A stretch of DNA of 7,533 nt from positions 1 through 7,533 of the forward strand of contig CAZKEL010000076.1 of the NCBI GenBank assembly GCA_964551815.1, written 5' to 3'. Source of the DNA: D37C17 sp964551815 (GTDB lineage: Bacteria > Fidelibacterota > Marinisomatia > SCGC-AAA003-L08 > D37C17). Position 1 is the first letter of the stretch. Each line of letters starts with the position of its first letter. Made by a program: the position numbers and the translations under genes. The notes under the pieces were generated by a model that was not told the DNA's origin, made no database searches, and saw only the letters and a list, made by a program, of their open reading frames with translations. This document shows positions 1-6,177 of the stretch, piece by piece.

Positions 1-126
1 ATGAGTTATAAATATCGCTTCTTGGGGTGTCCGGTATAATATAGCAAGTCCACCTTGTGCGTATAGAGAAGAGAAACAGAGGGGGAGAGCTAGAAGGCAG
101 GCTTTTACAAAAGGGTAATATTTATT

Positions 127-146
127 ATTATTATACACATAATAAT
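127..146. repeat. AT-only perfect hairpin
   Basis: ATTATTAT (127-134) and ATAATAAT (139-146) are perfect inverted 8-bp arms around an ACAC loop, inside a run of TTA/ATT triplets. With only A-T pairs it would be weak as RNA. It may be a chance product of low-complexity sequence or part of a promoter-proximal AT-rich region. No function is assigned. Confidence 0.45.
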
Positions 147-229
147 GTAATAGTTAATTATTGTTTAATACAAATATATTAACACAATAAATAATTATAT
201 TATGGTTTTGTGGTTGTATGAGTTTTGGA

Positions 230-282
230 TTGCTATTGCCTGCACGCCGTCCCTCCCCCTCCCGAAGCGCAGGCGGTAGCAA
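230..282. repeat. GC-rich 14-bp stem-loop (possible palindromic repeat)
   Basis: The left arm TTGCTATTGCCTGC (230-243) pairs with the right arm GCAGGCGGTAGCAA (269-282) over all 14 positions as RNA on the + strand, with two central G-U pairs. The loop is 25 nt and strongly C-rich (CCCTCCCCCTCCC at 251-263). A competing partner for the left arm, GGCGCAGGC, lies at 284-292. No U-tract follows on either strand, so it does not look like an intrinsic terminator. The island stands out in composition from the AT-rich flank. It could be an interspersed palindromic (REP/MITE-like) element or a structured leader; the sequence alone does not decide. Confidence 0.5.
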
Positions 283-297
283 TGGCGCAGGCTGGAA

Positions 298-344
298 GAT
301 AAAAGATGCTTTATTTGGAAAAAGGAAAAGAGAGAAAGGATAAG
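298..344 (+). repeat. Purine-rich, degenerate heptamer-like tract
   Basis: Between the stem-loop and queE there are loosely 7-bp-spaced units: GATAAAA and GATGCTT at 298-311, then GGAAAAA, GGAAAAG, AGAGAAA and GGATAAG at 317-344. They resemble the better arrays around the truncated gene downstream (GATGGAA and GGAGAAA types), but the phase breaks between 311 and 317 and the units are poor. This could equally be simple purine-rich sequence. Confidence 0.25.
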
Positions 345-395
345 AGTGCAATGCTCTAAAATAGGTTCACACTTTGAAACTTAGGAACTCAACTT

Positions 396-1058
396 ATGAA
401 ATATCTAAATTTCCCTATGTCGCTGAAGATCAATGAGATTTATTATTCCATTCAAGGGGAGTCCACCCATGCAGGACGGCCCTGTATCTTCATCCGTCTG
501 ACCTACTGCAATCTGCGCTGCAGCTACTGCGACACGGAATATGCCTTTTATGAGGGCCAAGACATGGAAGTAGCTGAAATTATGAGTGAAATTAAACAAT
601 GGGATTGCAATCTGGTGGAAGTCACTGGCGGTGAACCCCTCTTTCAGGAAGAATGTATTGATCTGCTGAATGAATTGGTTAATAATAAGTATGAAGTGAT
701 GTTGGAAACAGGAGGCTCTTTGTCTGTTTCTGATGTACCTGCAGAAGTGATAAAAATTGTGGATTTTAAATGTCCCAGCAGCGGTATGGAAAAGAAAAAT
801 CTGTGGTCCATTGTAGGAGAACTCCGACCTCATGACGAGGTGAAATTTGTTATTGGTGACAGAAACGATTTTGACTGGACGAAAGCTAAAATCGAGGAAC
901 ATGACTTAGCTAAAAAGGGTACCGTATTATTTTCCCCCACATTTGGTGAGATTGACCCCCAACAAATGGTTGAATGGATATTAGCAGAAAACCTGCCTGT
1001 GAGGATGCAAATGCAAATGCATAAAGTGATTTGGGATAAAGAGCAGAAGGGAGTGTAG
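396..1058 (+). CDS. queE: 7-carboxy-7-deazaguanine synthase QueE (radical SAM)
   Basis: QueE converts 6-carboxytetrahydropterin to 7-carboxy-7-deazaguanine, the radical-SAM ring-contraction step on the way to preQ0 and queuosine in tRNA; it is a cytosolic Fe-S enzyme. The 220-residue product has the family's usual size. Near the N-terminus is IYYSIQGES (15-23), typical of QueE. The 4Fe-4S motif CX3CX2C is at C38, C42 and C45, followed by DT. The SAM-binding GGEP is at 78-81 after EVT, and ETGGS is at 104-108. The end, QMHKVIWDKEQKGV, matches the usual HK-IW...GV terminus, so the gene is intact. The ATG at 396 is chosen because AGGA at 383-386 lies 9 nt upstream; the next ATG (417) has no such site. 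A heptamer array begins one base after the stop. Its product feeds the enzyme encoded next by queC. The family call is firm; no queD or queF is in the window. Confidence 0.96.
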   Translation: MKYLNFPMSLKINEIYYSIQGESTHAGRPCIFIRLTYCNLRCSYCDTEYAFYEGQDMEVAEIMSEIKQWDCNLVEVTGGEPLFQEECIDLLNELVNNKYEVMLETGGSLSVSDVPAEVIKIVDFKCPSSGMEKKNLWSIVGELRPHDEVKFVIGDRNDFDWTKAKIEEHDLAKKGTVLFSPTFGEIDPQQMVEWILAENLPVRMQMQMHKVIWDKEQKGV

Positions 1059-1059
1059 G

Positions 1060-1108
1060 GATTTAAGATTTAAGATTGAAGATGGAAGATGGAAGATGGA
1101 AGATATAA
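1060..1108 (+). repeat. Tandem 7-bp repeat array, 7 units
   Basis: Seven contiguous heptamers read GATTTAA, GATTTAA, GATTGAA, GATGGAA, GATGGAA, GATGGAA, GATATAA. The units grade from TT to TG to GG at positions 4-5, as if one end evolved into the other. The array starts one base after the queE stop codon and ends 27 bp before the start of the truncated four-helix-bundle gene. A second array of different 7-bp units lies on the other side of that gene. It has no apparent coding role and no strong self-complementarity. Confidence 0.9.
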
Positions 1109-1123
1109 AAAACAACAATACGA

Positions 1124-1128
1124 AAGGA
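1124..1128 (+). promoter_or_regulatory. Ribosome binding site of the truncated gene
   Basis: AAGGA (1124-1128) lies 7 nt before the ATG at 1136, a good Shine-Dalgarno site. It matters because the truncated gene's stop overlaps the likely queC start, so ribosomes loaded here may also be the main supply for queC translation. Confidence 0.6.
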
Positions 1129-1135
1129 CCAAACT

Positions 1136-1327
1136 ATGGATAATAAGGAATTACAAAATAGAACAAAATTATTTGCACATCGCTATGTGAAGCTTGCTGT
1201 CTCATTGCCAAAAAATCAGTTGTCCCGCCATATTTCCGGACAGCTTATTCGATGCTCTACCTCAGTAGCAGCCAATTACAGAGCAGCCTGCCTGCTGTTA
1301 CCACGCCAAATGCAGGGAGAAGGGTGA
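1136..1327 (+). pseudogene. Truncated four-helix-bundle (S23 / 23S rRNA IVS) protein
   Basis: The first ~49 residues match the N-terminal part of the four-helix-bundle family first described from ORFs in 23S rRNA intervening sequences: MDNKELQNRT, a helical FAHRYVKLAVSLPK stretch, then SGQLIRCSTSVAANYRAAC. After NYRAAC the normal continuation (usually RARSKAEF...EEADE..., about 70 more residues) is missing. It is replaced by an unrelated 14-residue tail ending at TGA (1325-1327), giving 63 residues instead of about 120. I see no trace of the lost part before queC, so a deletion or replacement near 1290-1300 is likely. The ribosome binding site is intact and heptamer arrays flank both sides. 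Related proteins are helical and oligomeric, and the fold is shared with the Avd protein of diversity-generating retroelements; what the free-standing genes do is not settled. The stub is unlikely to fold as the family does but may act as a leader peptide for queC. Confidence 0.8.
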
Positions 1328-1357
1328 AAGGAGAAAGGAGACTGGAGAAAGGAGACA
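1316..1357 (+). repeat. Second tandem 7-bp repeat array, 6 units, entering queC
   Basis: Six contiguous heptamers read GGAGAAG, GGTGAAA, GGAGAAA, GGAGACT, GGAGAAA, GGAGACA. The array contains the stop codon of the truncated gene (TGA inside unit 2) and the likely GTG start of queC, and it encodes the first residues of QueC (VKGERRLEKGDK). Each unit also resembles a Shine-Dalgarno sequence (AAAGGAG occurs twice), which may aid internal initiation. Gain or loss of one unit shifts the reading frame, since 7 is not a multiple of 3. Confidence 0.88.
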
Positions 1358-2016
1358 AATTATCGGCAATAATTCTTGTATCTGGCGGACTGGACAGCTG
1401 TGTTACCGCGGCATCTGCTATTCATGACGGATACTCACCTGCATTCCTCCATGTAAATTATGGACAAAGGACTGAAAAAAGAGAATTGCAGGCTTTTCAT
1501 GACATTGCCAACCATTACAAAGTAAATGCCAGATTGGTAGTGGGTATTTCTCACCTGGCAGAAATTGGAGGTTCCTGCCTTACAGATACTGAAATTCAAG
1601 TTCCTCCTGCTGATTTGGAAAATACAGAAATCCCTATTTCTTATGTCCCCTTCCGGAATGCCAATATACTTTCCATTGCCACCAGTTGGGCAGAAGTAGT
1701 GAAAGCATCTGCCATTTATGTTGGCGCTGTAGAAGAAGATTCCTCAGGCTACCCTGACTGCAGACGCTCTTTTTTTAACGCCTTTGAAAAGACTATTGAG
1801 ACGGGAACAAAACAAGAGACACAGATAAAAATAAAAACTCCCCTCATAACTCTCACTAAAAAGGATATTGTTACATTGGGGATGTCCTTAAAGGCTCCTC
1901 TCAACCTAACCTGGAGCTGCTACCAAAATGAAGAAATCCCCTGTGGAAAATGCGACTCCTGTGCCCTGCGTGCCAGAGGATTTAAGCAGGCAGGCGAGAT
2001 AGACCCTATTTATTAA
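1324..2016 (+). CDS. queC: 7-cyano-7-deazaguanine (preQ0) synthase QueC
   Basis: QueC uses ATP and ammonia to turn 7-carboxy-7-deazaguanine (the QueE product) into preQ0; it is a cytosolic zinc-containing PP-loop enzyme. Numbering from the GTG, the PP-loop SGGLDS is at 20-25. HVNYGQR, VPFRNANILSIA and SGYPDCR follow in family order. The C-terminal zinc site is CYQNEEIPCGKCDSC, with four cysteines. The 230 residues are close to the usual 220-230. The start is the uncertain part: conserved sequence begins around SAIILVSGG, but no ATG, GTG or TTG lies just before it in frame (the preceding codon is TTA). I chose GTG 1324 because it overlaps the upstream stop as GTGA, with GGGAG 4-5 nt before it. 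ATG 1252 is in frame too but would overlap the upstream gene by 76 nt; CTG 1342, with AAAGGAG 8 nt upstream, is a non-standard option. The N-terminal dozen residues come from the heptamer array and are probably not ancestral. Confidence 0.93.
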   Translation: MKGERRLEKGDKLSAIILVSGGLDSCVTAASAIHDGYSPAFLHVNYGQRTEKRELQAFHDIANHYKVNARLVVGISHLAEIGGSCLTDTEIQVPPADLENTEIPISYVPFRNANILSIATSWAEVVKASAIYVGAVEEDSSGYPDCRRSFFNAFEKTIETGTKQETQIKIKTPLITLTKKDIVTLGMSLKAPLNLTWSCYQNEEIPCGKCDSCALRARGFKQAGEIDPIY

Positions 2017-2192
2017 ATTGGGAATGTTCATAGCAAAGAGGTGTGGATATATACTGATTTCCAGAGACCGGGGATTTGGGTACCTGCCTCAGCTCCCCAT
2101 TTATTTAACCCATGATGAGAAGTAACCTATTTCCCTGCTCACTTCTGTTTGACTGAACCTTGCAGCCATTTGCAATTCACAAAGAACAGCAG
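2017..2192. other. Convergent intergenic gap between queC and yigZ
   Basis: This is the 3' end of both transcription units. Only weak inverted repeats are visible: GGGGA/TCCCC (2070-2074 and 2094-2098, followed by ATTTATTT), AGAAGT/ACTTCT (2118-2123 and 2141-2146), and TTGCA/TGCAA (2160-2164 and 2171-2175). None has the strong GC stem plus U-tract of a standard intrinsic terminator, so the termination signal stays unassigned. Confidence 0.4.
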
Positions 2193-2792
2193 TTAAAAGC
2201 TAACTTCAATCCTTCCCGTTGACACCTCAGTTAAATTGTTTACTACTTCCTCCCTGTTTTGGGTACTTACTTCTATCTGAAATTTTATTGACTCCCCATA
2301 ATCTGTTGAAATAATATTCACATTATACCTGTGTAAAACCGCCTCTACCTTTCCCTGTAGCACATAGGCAAATGACAGGGTAATATTAACTGTGGGAATC
2401 CAGGGTATTCTAATCCCATTTGAAATAGCATTCTCAGCAGCAGTTCCATAGGCATGTATAAGTCCCGGGATCCCCAATTTGCTGCCACCATAAAACCGCA
2501 GAACAAATAGACAGGTATTTACCAACTCATAGCGTTTCAGTACATTAAGAATAGGCAGTCCGGCACTCCCCTTTGGCTCTCCTGCATCTGTAGCAAATTC
2601 ATCAAGCCTTGAATTATGATACACTCGGTAAGCTGAACAGAAATGGCTGGCATCAGCAAATGACTCTTTAAGATTACTCAATATAGCTTTTACCTCACTA
2701 AGCGAGCTGATCGGATACGCCTTAGCTGTAAAAACTGAACCCTTTTCAGCATATTCCCCTTTTGACTCACCGGATAAAAAATACTCGGGCAT
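2193..2792 (-). CDS. yigZ: YigZ/IMPACT family protein (UPF0029 with DUF1949-like C-terminus)
   Basis: The 199-residue protein has the two-part layout of bacterial YigZ. An N-terminal IMPACT (UPF0029) domain spans about 10-120 and a C-terminal ferredoxin-like DUF1949-type region about 130-195. The hallmark segment DAGEPKGSAGLPIL is at 69-82, and RFYGGSKLGIPGLIHAYG at 99-116 corresponds to the family's RYFGG-KLG-GGL-RAYG block. The N-terminal CSAYR block (52-56) is where the family normally has a His-rich CxAyr-type segment. In eukaryotes IMPACT modulates the Gcn2/Gcn1 amino-acid starvation response; the bacterial role is not settled, with nucleic-acid or translation-factor binding proposed. 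Its ATG shares one base with the stop of the upstream secreted-protein gene (TAATG), so translation is probably coupled. It is the last gene of the four-gene operon. Divergence in the glycine-rich block (IPG for the usual GGG/PGG) is modest. Confidence 0.9.
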   Translation of the reverse strand: MPEYFLSGESKGEYAEKGSVFTAKAYPISSLSEVKAILSNLKESFADASHFCSAYRVYHNSRLDEFATDAGEPKGSAGLPILNVLKRYELVNTCLFVLRFYGGSKLGIPGLIHAYGTAAENAISNGIRIPWIPTVNITLSFAYVLQGKVEAVLHRYNVNIISTDYGESIKFQIEVSTQNREEVVNNLTEVSTGRIEVSF

Positions 2793-4864
2793 TATTTAAT
2801 CAGAGTAATTTTTGCTGTACCTGTCTTTGAGTTGTGAGGGCTGAGGGTTATAAAATAAATTCCTGCGGAAAGGGTATTAGGCAGCATTTCAGCAATATTT
2901 TGCCTATGCCATCCTTTAGTATTATAGGCTAATTTTTGGGAGAGAATTTGTCTTCCACTTACATTCATTAAGGACATCTCCGGAAGAAAATTTTCGTCAT
3001 TCAGGGAATATATAATATATAAATCACTGCTGCCATCATAGGGGTTAGGATATACCGAAATTAGTGTATTTTCCATTACAGAATCTACATCAGGCCAAGA
3101 CATTACTTGTACCGCTTCTACCTTTTCTGACTCTCCTTCATCATTTACCGCAAGGACTGCATATTGATAATAACTGCTGCCAATTAGAGTAGTATCCAAC
3201 CAGGTAGTATCCACAGTGGATTGAACCAGTTCCCCATTTCGGAATATTCTGTAATAAAGAGAATCGCCGGGACCATTAGAATGCGTCCAGAATACCGAAA
3301 TGGAATCCTGCATGGGTACTGCCTGGATATAGGAAGATTGAGCAGGTAAATGTGCAGGGTACAGAATTTCTTTACTTTCTGTAGGCAATGACTCTCCAAT
3401 CTGGTTTTCGCAAGAAACATAAAAGATGTAGTTGGAATTGGGGATAAAATCAGCAGTAACAGAGTAACTGGTGCTATCGGTGCTGCCGATTTTCACAGGT
3501 TCATTTGCCTCTACCTGATAAATATTATATACCAGGGAATCACCGGGCCCAGGGGAGGCAGTCCAACTCAGTGAGATGTTATGATAGGACTCCTCCAATT
3601 TTAATCTTGTGGGCTGCAGTGGAGGCAAACTGTCAGTAGGATAGTAGTTAAGAGTAAACTGCACATAATTTGAAGAACTTTTTTTAGAAAGAAAGAAGTG
3701 AAAATAATCATTCTCATAGAGACCTAAATAGGCTTGCAGTGTATCGTGATAGCTGTGGTTTCCCGATGGGGAGACCTGAGCCAGACGAACATAATAATCA
3801 TCTGTGTTATGAGATATTTCCAAAAGTACCGGATCATCCATCCGCAGGGATTGAATCGCTGCAGACTTTTCTGTTAGAGTTTTATCAAATGTAAATTGCG
3901 AGTTAATCAGCACAGGCTGAGTACTTATGGGTTTGACCAGGGCTTGGTCAATGTAATAGTAAAAGGTGTTATCCATGGAATCAAAGAGACTGTTATAGGC
4001 ATTTCTGGCAACGAAATCAATCCATGCTTCGGAAAAATCCCATTGGTAGTTATTCTCAAGCACATAAGAAGCTGCAGAGACAACGGTAGTATTATAATCC
4101 CGAAAGCGTTCCCAGATTTCCCGCATAATGGTGGACTTTTTAGCGTCCTCTTTCCCTTTAGGATCAATAAAGGAGCTAAGGTAATGACCGAACAATGCCA
4201 ATTCATACCCTTTACCTGTATTGTCAAAGGCTGCAGTAGGATTTTCAAGAAATTCATCCTGCCAATCGTCAAGATAATCATTACCGTCAGGAATCAATAC
4301 ATCTTCAAACCACATAGAGGTCATTTCATAAAAGTACTGATTTTGCCCCAATATATGTTCGTATCCCCATTGAATACCATGGAAGTACTCATGCCCAACG
4401 GTTATACGCATAATTTCAAGGGGTGTGAGATTGAATTCAGAATTATAATTCACATAATCATTATCAATTTTCAAATAGGATATTCCATCAGATTCTGACA
4501 TATTATAGCCATATACCCCTGCGGCATAACTCATGATATAAATATCATAGCCGCCACTACCATCATGCGGTTCTTCAGCAAAGCCCATTTCATGGACCAA
4601 TACTTGATAGGCAGAATCAGCAATGATTCCAACTTCATCCACATAGTCCGGAATATTATTATTATCATTATCCAGCAAGTCAGGTGCTGCAGTACCGGTA
4701 GTATCAAAATGAATATAAAAATGTCCTGACGGGGATATAGCAAAAGTATGTTTATCAGGTCGTTGATACCGTCCCAGTGCATCTTTTTCTGCAAATTGGA
4801 GACATTCTCTCCCTGCAAAACCCAGAGAAACGATCATCAGGGTAACCAGTATTTTTTTACTCAT
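2792..4864 (-). CDS. Secreted metalloprotease-like protein (MXAN_6640 type) with FN3 repeats and T9SS sorting domain
   Basis: This 690-residue exported protein has no established substrate. Residues 1-17 are a short Sec signal peptide (KK, then a hydrophobic core, cut near GFA); C21 is not in a lipobox. A D/N-rich loop LLDNDNNNIPDYVDE (63-77) looks like a calcium-binding loop. HEYFH (158-162) is an HExxH zinc motif followed by GIQWGYEH, and E180 in YEMTSMWFED is a likely third zinc ligand. This arrangement recalls the MXAN_6640 family of putative metalloproteases. Two fibronectin-III-like units follow (about 413-503 and 504-588); both contain GPGDSL before a YxIy/YRIF strand, as if duplicated. 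The C-terminal ~90 residues (VYPNPYDG at 604-611 through AGIYF to KITLIK) fit a Por/type IX secretion sorting domain, which implies outer-membrane export. The ATG overlaps the der stop by 4 nt (ATGA) and lacks a good Shine-Dalgarno, so coupled translation is likely. Expressing an exported protease with Der is odd. Active-site use is inferred. Confidence 0.82.
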   Translation of the reverse strand: MSKKILVTLMIVSLGFAGRECLQFAEKDALGRYQRPDKHTFAISPSGHFYIHFDTTGTAAPDLLDNDNNNIPDYVDEVGIIADSAYQVLVHEMGFAEEPHDGSGGYDIYIMSYAAGVYGYNMSESDGISYLKIDNDYVNYNSEFNLTPLEIMRITVGHEYFHGIQWGYEHILGQNQYFYEMTSMWFEDVLIPDGNDYLDDWQDEFLENPTAAFDNTGKGYELALFGHYLSSFIDPKGKEDAKKSTIMREIWERFRDYNTTVVSAASYVLENNYQWDFSEAWIDFVARNAYNSLFDSMDNTFYYYIDQALVKPISTQPVLINSQFTFDKTLTEKSAAIQSLRMDDPVLLEISHNTDDYYVRLAQVSPSGNHSYHDTLQAYLGLYENDYFHFFLSKKSSSNYVQFTLNYYPTDSLPPLQPTRLKLEESYHNISLSWTASPGPGDSLVYNIYQVEANEPVKIGSTDSTSYSVTADFIPNSNYIFYVSCENQIGESLPTESKEILYPAHLPAQSSYIQAVPMQDSISVFWTHSNGPGDSLYYRIFRNGELVQSTVDTTWLDTTLIGSSYYQYAVLAVNDEGESEKVEAVQVMSWPDVDSVMENTLISVYPNPYDGSSDLYIIYSLNDENFLPEMSLMNVSGRQILSQKLAYNTKGWHRQNIAEMLPNTLSAGIYFITLSPHNSKTGTAKITLIK

Positions 4865-6177
4865 TTACTATGTCGGAAGGATATTTTAACAGGTACGCCG
4901 GAAAATCCAAAATAATCTCGTAATCTATTTTCAATATAGCGTTTGTACTGAATAGGAATTAAATCCGGATGATTGGCAAAAAAAGCAAAAATAGGGGGAG
5001 AATGACGCACCTGTGCACCATATTTCAGATTGATGTTTTTTCCTTTTATCAAGGGTGGATTGTGATGGGAGATAGTTTTTTTCAAAAAATCATTGAGTTC
5101 AGAAGTTTTCACTTTTCTCCTCCGTTCGTCAAAAATTTCCAGAGAGAGCTTAATAACTTCTCTGATTCGACGGTTATGGGCCACAGAGACAAAGAGAACG
5201 GGATAATATTCAAGAGCAGGAAATTGATCTGTAATATCCAGATGATACTCTTTAAGTGTACCTGTCTCTTTTTCAATGAGATCCCATTTATTTACCACAA
5301 CCATGAGTCCCTTGCCAGAGTCAATCACATGACGGATAATATCCTTATCCTGGTTATTAAAGCCCTTATCTGCATCAATAAGAACAGCTGCTACATCACA
5401 GTCGTCAATTACCCTGAAAGTACGGATGGTGCTGTAAAATTCAATGTCACCGGTAATTTTTGATTTTTTTCTCAGGCCCGCAGTATCTATGAGACGGATA
5501 TCCCTCTTATCATAACGCAGAAAAGAGTCAACAGAATCACGGGTGGTACCGGCAATGGGAGTAACAATGGACTTTTCCTCCTGAAGCAGAGAGTTCATTA
5601 AAGAAGATTTACCCACATTAGGCATACCTACTATTGCTAAATTGATGCAGTCCTCCCTTGCATCGAAATGATATATTTCTGCTGGAAGTTGATCAAATAT
5701 ATTGTCCAGCATGTCACCAATAGATCGGTTATTCTGAGCAGATATACTGTAGAATTCTCCTAACCCCAATTCGTAAAACTCCATTGCCTGGGTTTCTTGC
5801 TTTTGCTCATCAATTTTGTTAATAGCTAATACAAAGGGCTTTTCTGATTTTTGAACCTGTTCTGCCAGCGCTCTGTCTGAGGAGGTAATGGTGCTTCTTC
5901 CGTCCATCACCAATATGACCAAGTCAGCTTCATGAGCAGCAATCTCCGCCTGGAAGCGTACATGAGAATCAATGACATCATCAGAGTCTGGAATATAACC
6001 ACCTGTATCAATGACATTAAAATACCGTCCTCTCCAGTCAAAAGTACCATATACTCTGTCTCTGGTTACACCCTCTTCAGGAGACACAATAGAATGTACT
6101 GTCCCTACCAAACGGTTAAATAAAGTGGACTTCCCCACATTGGGTTTCCCTAAAATGGCAATGGTGGGATTAGCCAT
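4861..6177 (-). CDS. der: Ribosome biogenesis GTPase Der (EngA)
   Basis: Der is an essential tandem-domain GTPase that binds the 50S precursor and promotes late large-subunit assembly. The 438 residues match the family's length. Domain G1 has GKPNVGKS (10-17), VTRD (37-40), DTGG (57-60) and NKID (120-123). Domain G2 has GMPNVGKSS (184-192), TTRD (211-214), DTAG (231-234) and NKWD (296-299). The C-terminal KH-like domain spans about 350-438 and contains the typical GTPVKI-like segment as SGVPVKISFR. All nucleotide-binding motifs are intact; the G2 G5 motif reads SVAH rather than the common SA-x-G. The ATG is preceded by AGGG about 10 nt upstream (6188-6191). It overlaps the upstream DUF512 gene by 8 nt, and its stop overlaps the next start by 4 nt. 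DUF512 next to der is a recurring arrangement, known best from Firmicutes. Confidence 0.97.
   Translation of the reverse strand: MANPTIAILGKPNVGKSTLFNRLVGTVHSIVSPEEGVTRDRVYGTFDWRGRYFNVIDTGGYIPDSDDVIDSHVRFQAEIAAHEADLVILVMDGRSTITSSDRALAEQVQKSEKPFVLAINKIDEQKQETQAMEFYELGLGEFYSISAQNNRSIGDMLDNIFDQLPAEIYHFDAREDCINLAIVGMPNVGKSSLMNSLLQEEKSIVTPIAGTTRDSVDSFLRYDKRDIRLIDTAGLRKKSKITGDIEFYSTIRTFRVIDDCDVAAVLIDADKGFNNQDKDIIRHVIDSGKGLMVVVNKWDLIEKETGTLKEYHLDITDQFPALEYYPVLFVSVAHNRRIREVIKLSLEIFDERRRKVKTSELNDFLKKTISHHNPPLIKGKNINLKYGAQVRHSPPIFAFFANHPDLIPIQYKRYIENRLRDYFGFSGVPVKISFRHSK

Larger units (their letters stand above)
1..395. other. Intergenic region upstream of queE, no gene seen
   Basis: I find no supportable gene here. 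The short reading frames that exist run across low-complexity DNA and match no family I recognise. Composition changes sharply along the stretch: purine-rich around 66-95, extremely AT-rich from about 115 to 229, GC-rich from about 236 to 292, and purine-rich again to about 345. I saw no tRNA, no convincing sigma-70 promoter and no clear FCB-type (TTG/TAnnTTTG) promoter, although the queE transcript must start somewhere in or before this stretch. Separate entries describe the hairpin, the stem-loop and the purine tract. Confidence 0.6.

Noticed and set aside
1..110. tRNA or other RNA gene end at the left edge
   Set aside because: No cloverleaf, T-arm consensus or CCA end could be built on either strand.
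154..351. Open frame of 65 codons on the - strand
   Set aside because: It runs through the GC-rich stem-loop and low-complexity DNA, has no ribosome binding site that I can see and matches no family.
340..395. Possible preQ1 riboswitch or Shine-Dalgarno-masking hairpin before queE (AGAG/CTCT at 343-357; GGTTC/GAACT at 364-389)
   Set aside because: The stems are only 4-5 bp, and the conserved C-rich loop and A-rich tail of preQ1-I are missing. The second stem covers only part of the AGGA site. Not enough to call.
405..902. Long - strand open frame opposite queE
   Set aside because: It is a shadow of queE, whose product is unmistakable, and its own translation resembles no known protein.
1005..1022. 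ATGCAA ATGCAA ATGCAT triple hexamer near the end of queE
   Set aside because: It encodes the MQMQMH preceding the conserved HK-IW motif; period 6 keeps the frame and it is likely ordinary coding sequence.
2070..2175. Intrinsic terminator between the convergent units
   Set aside because: Only 5-6 bp stems with large loops and no strong U-tract are present on either strand.
3896..4498. 200-codon + strand open frame opposite the secreted protein gene
   Set aside because: It is antisense to a well-supported coding region with signal peptide, zinc motif and sorting domain, and its translation shows no recognisable domain.
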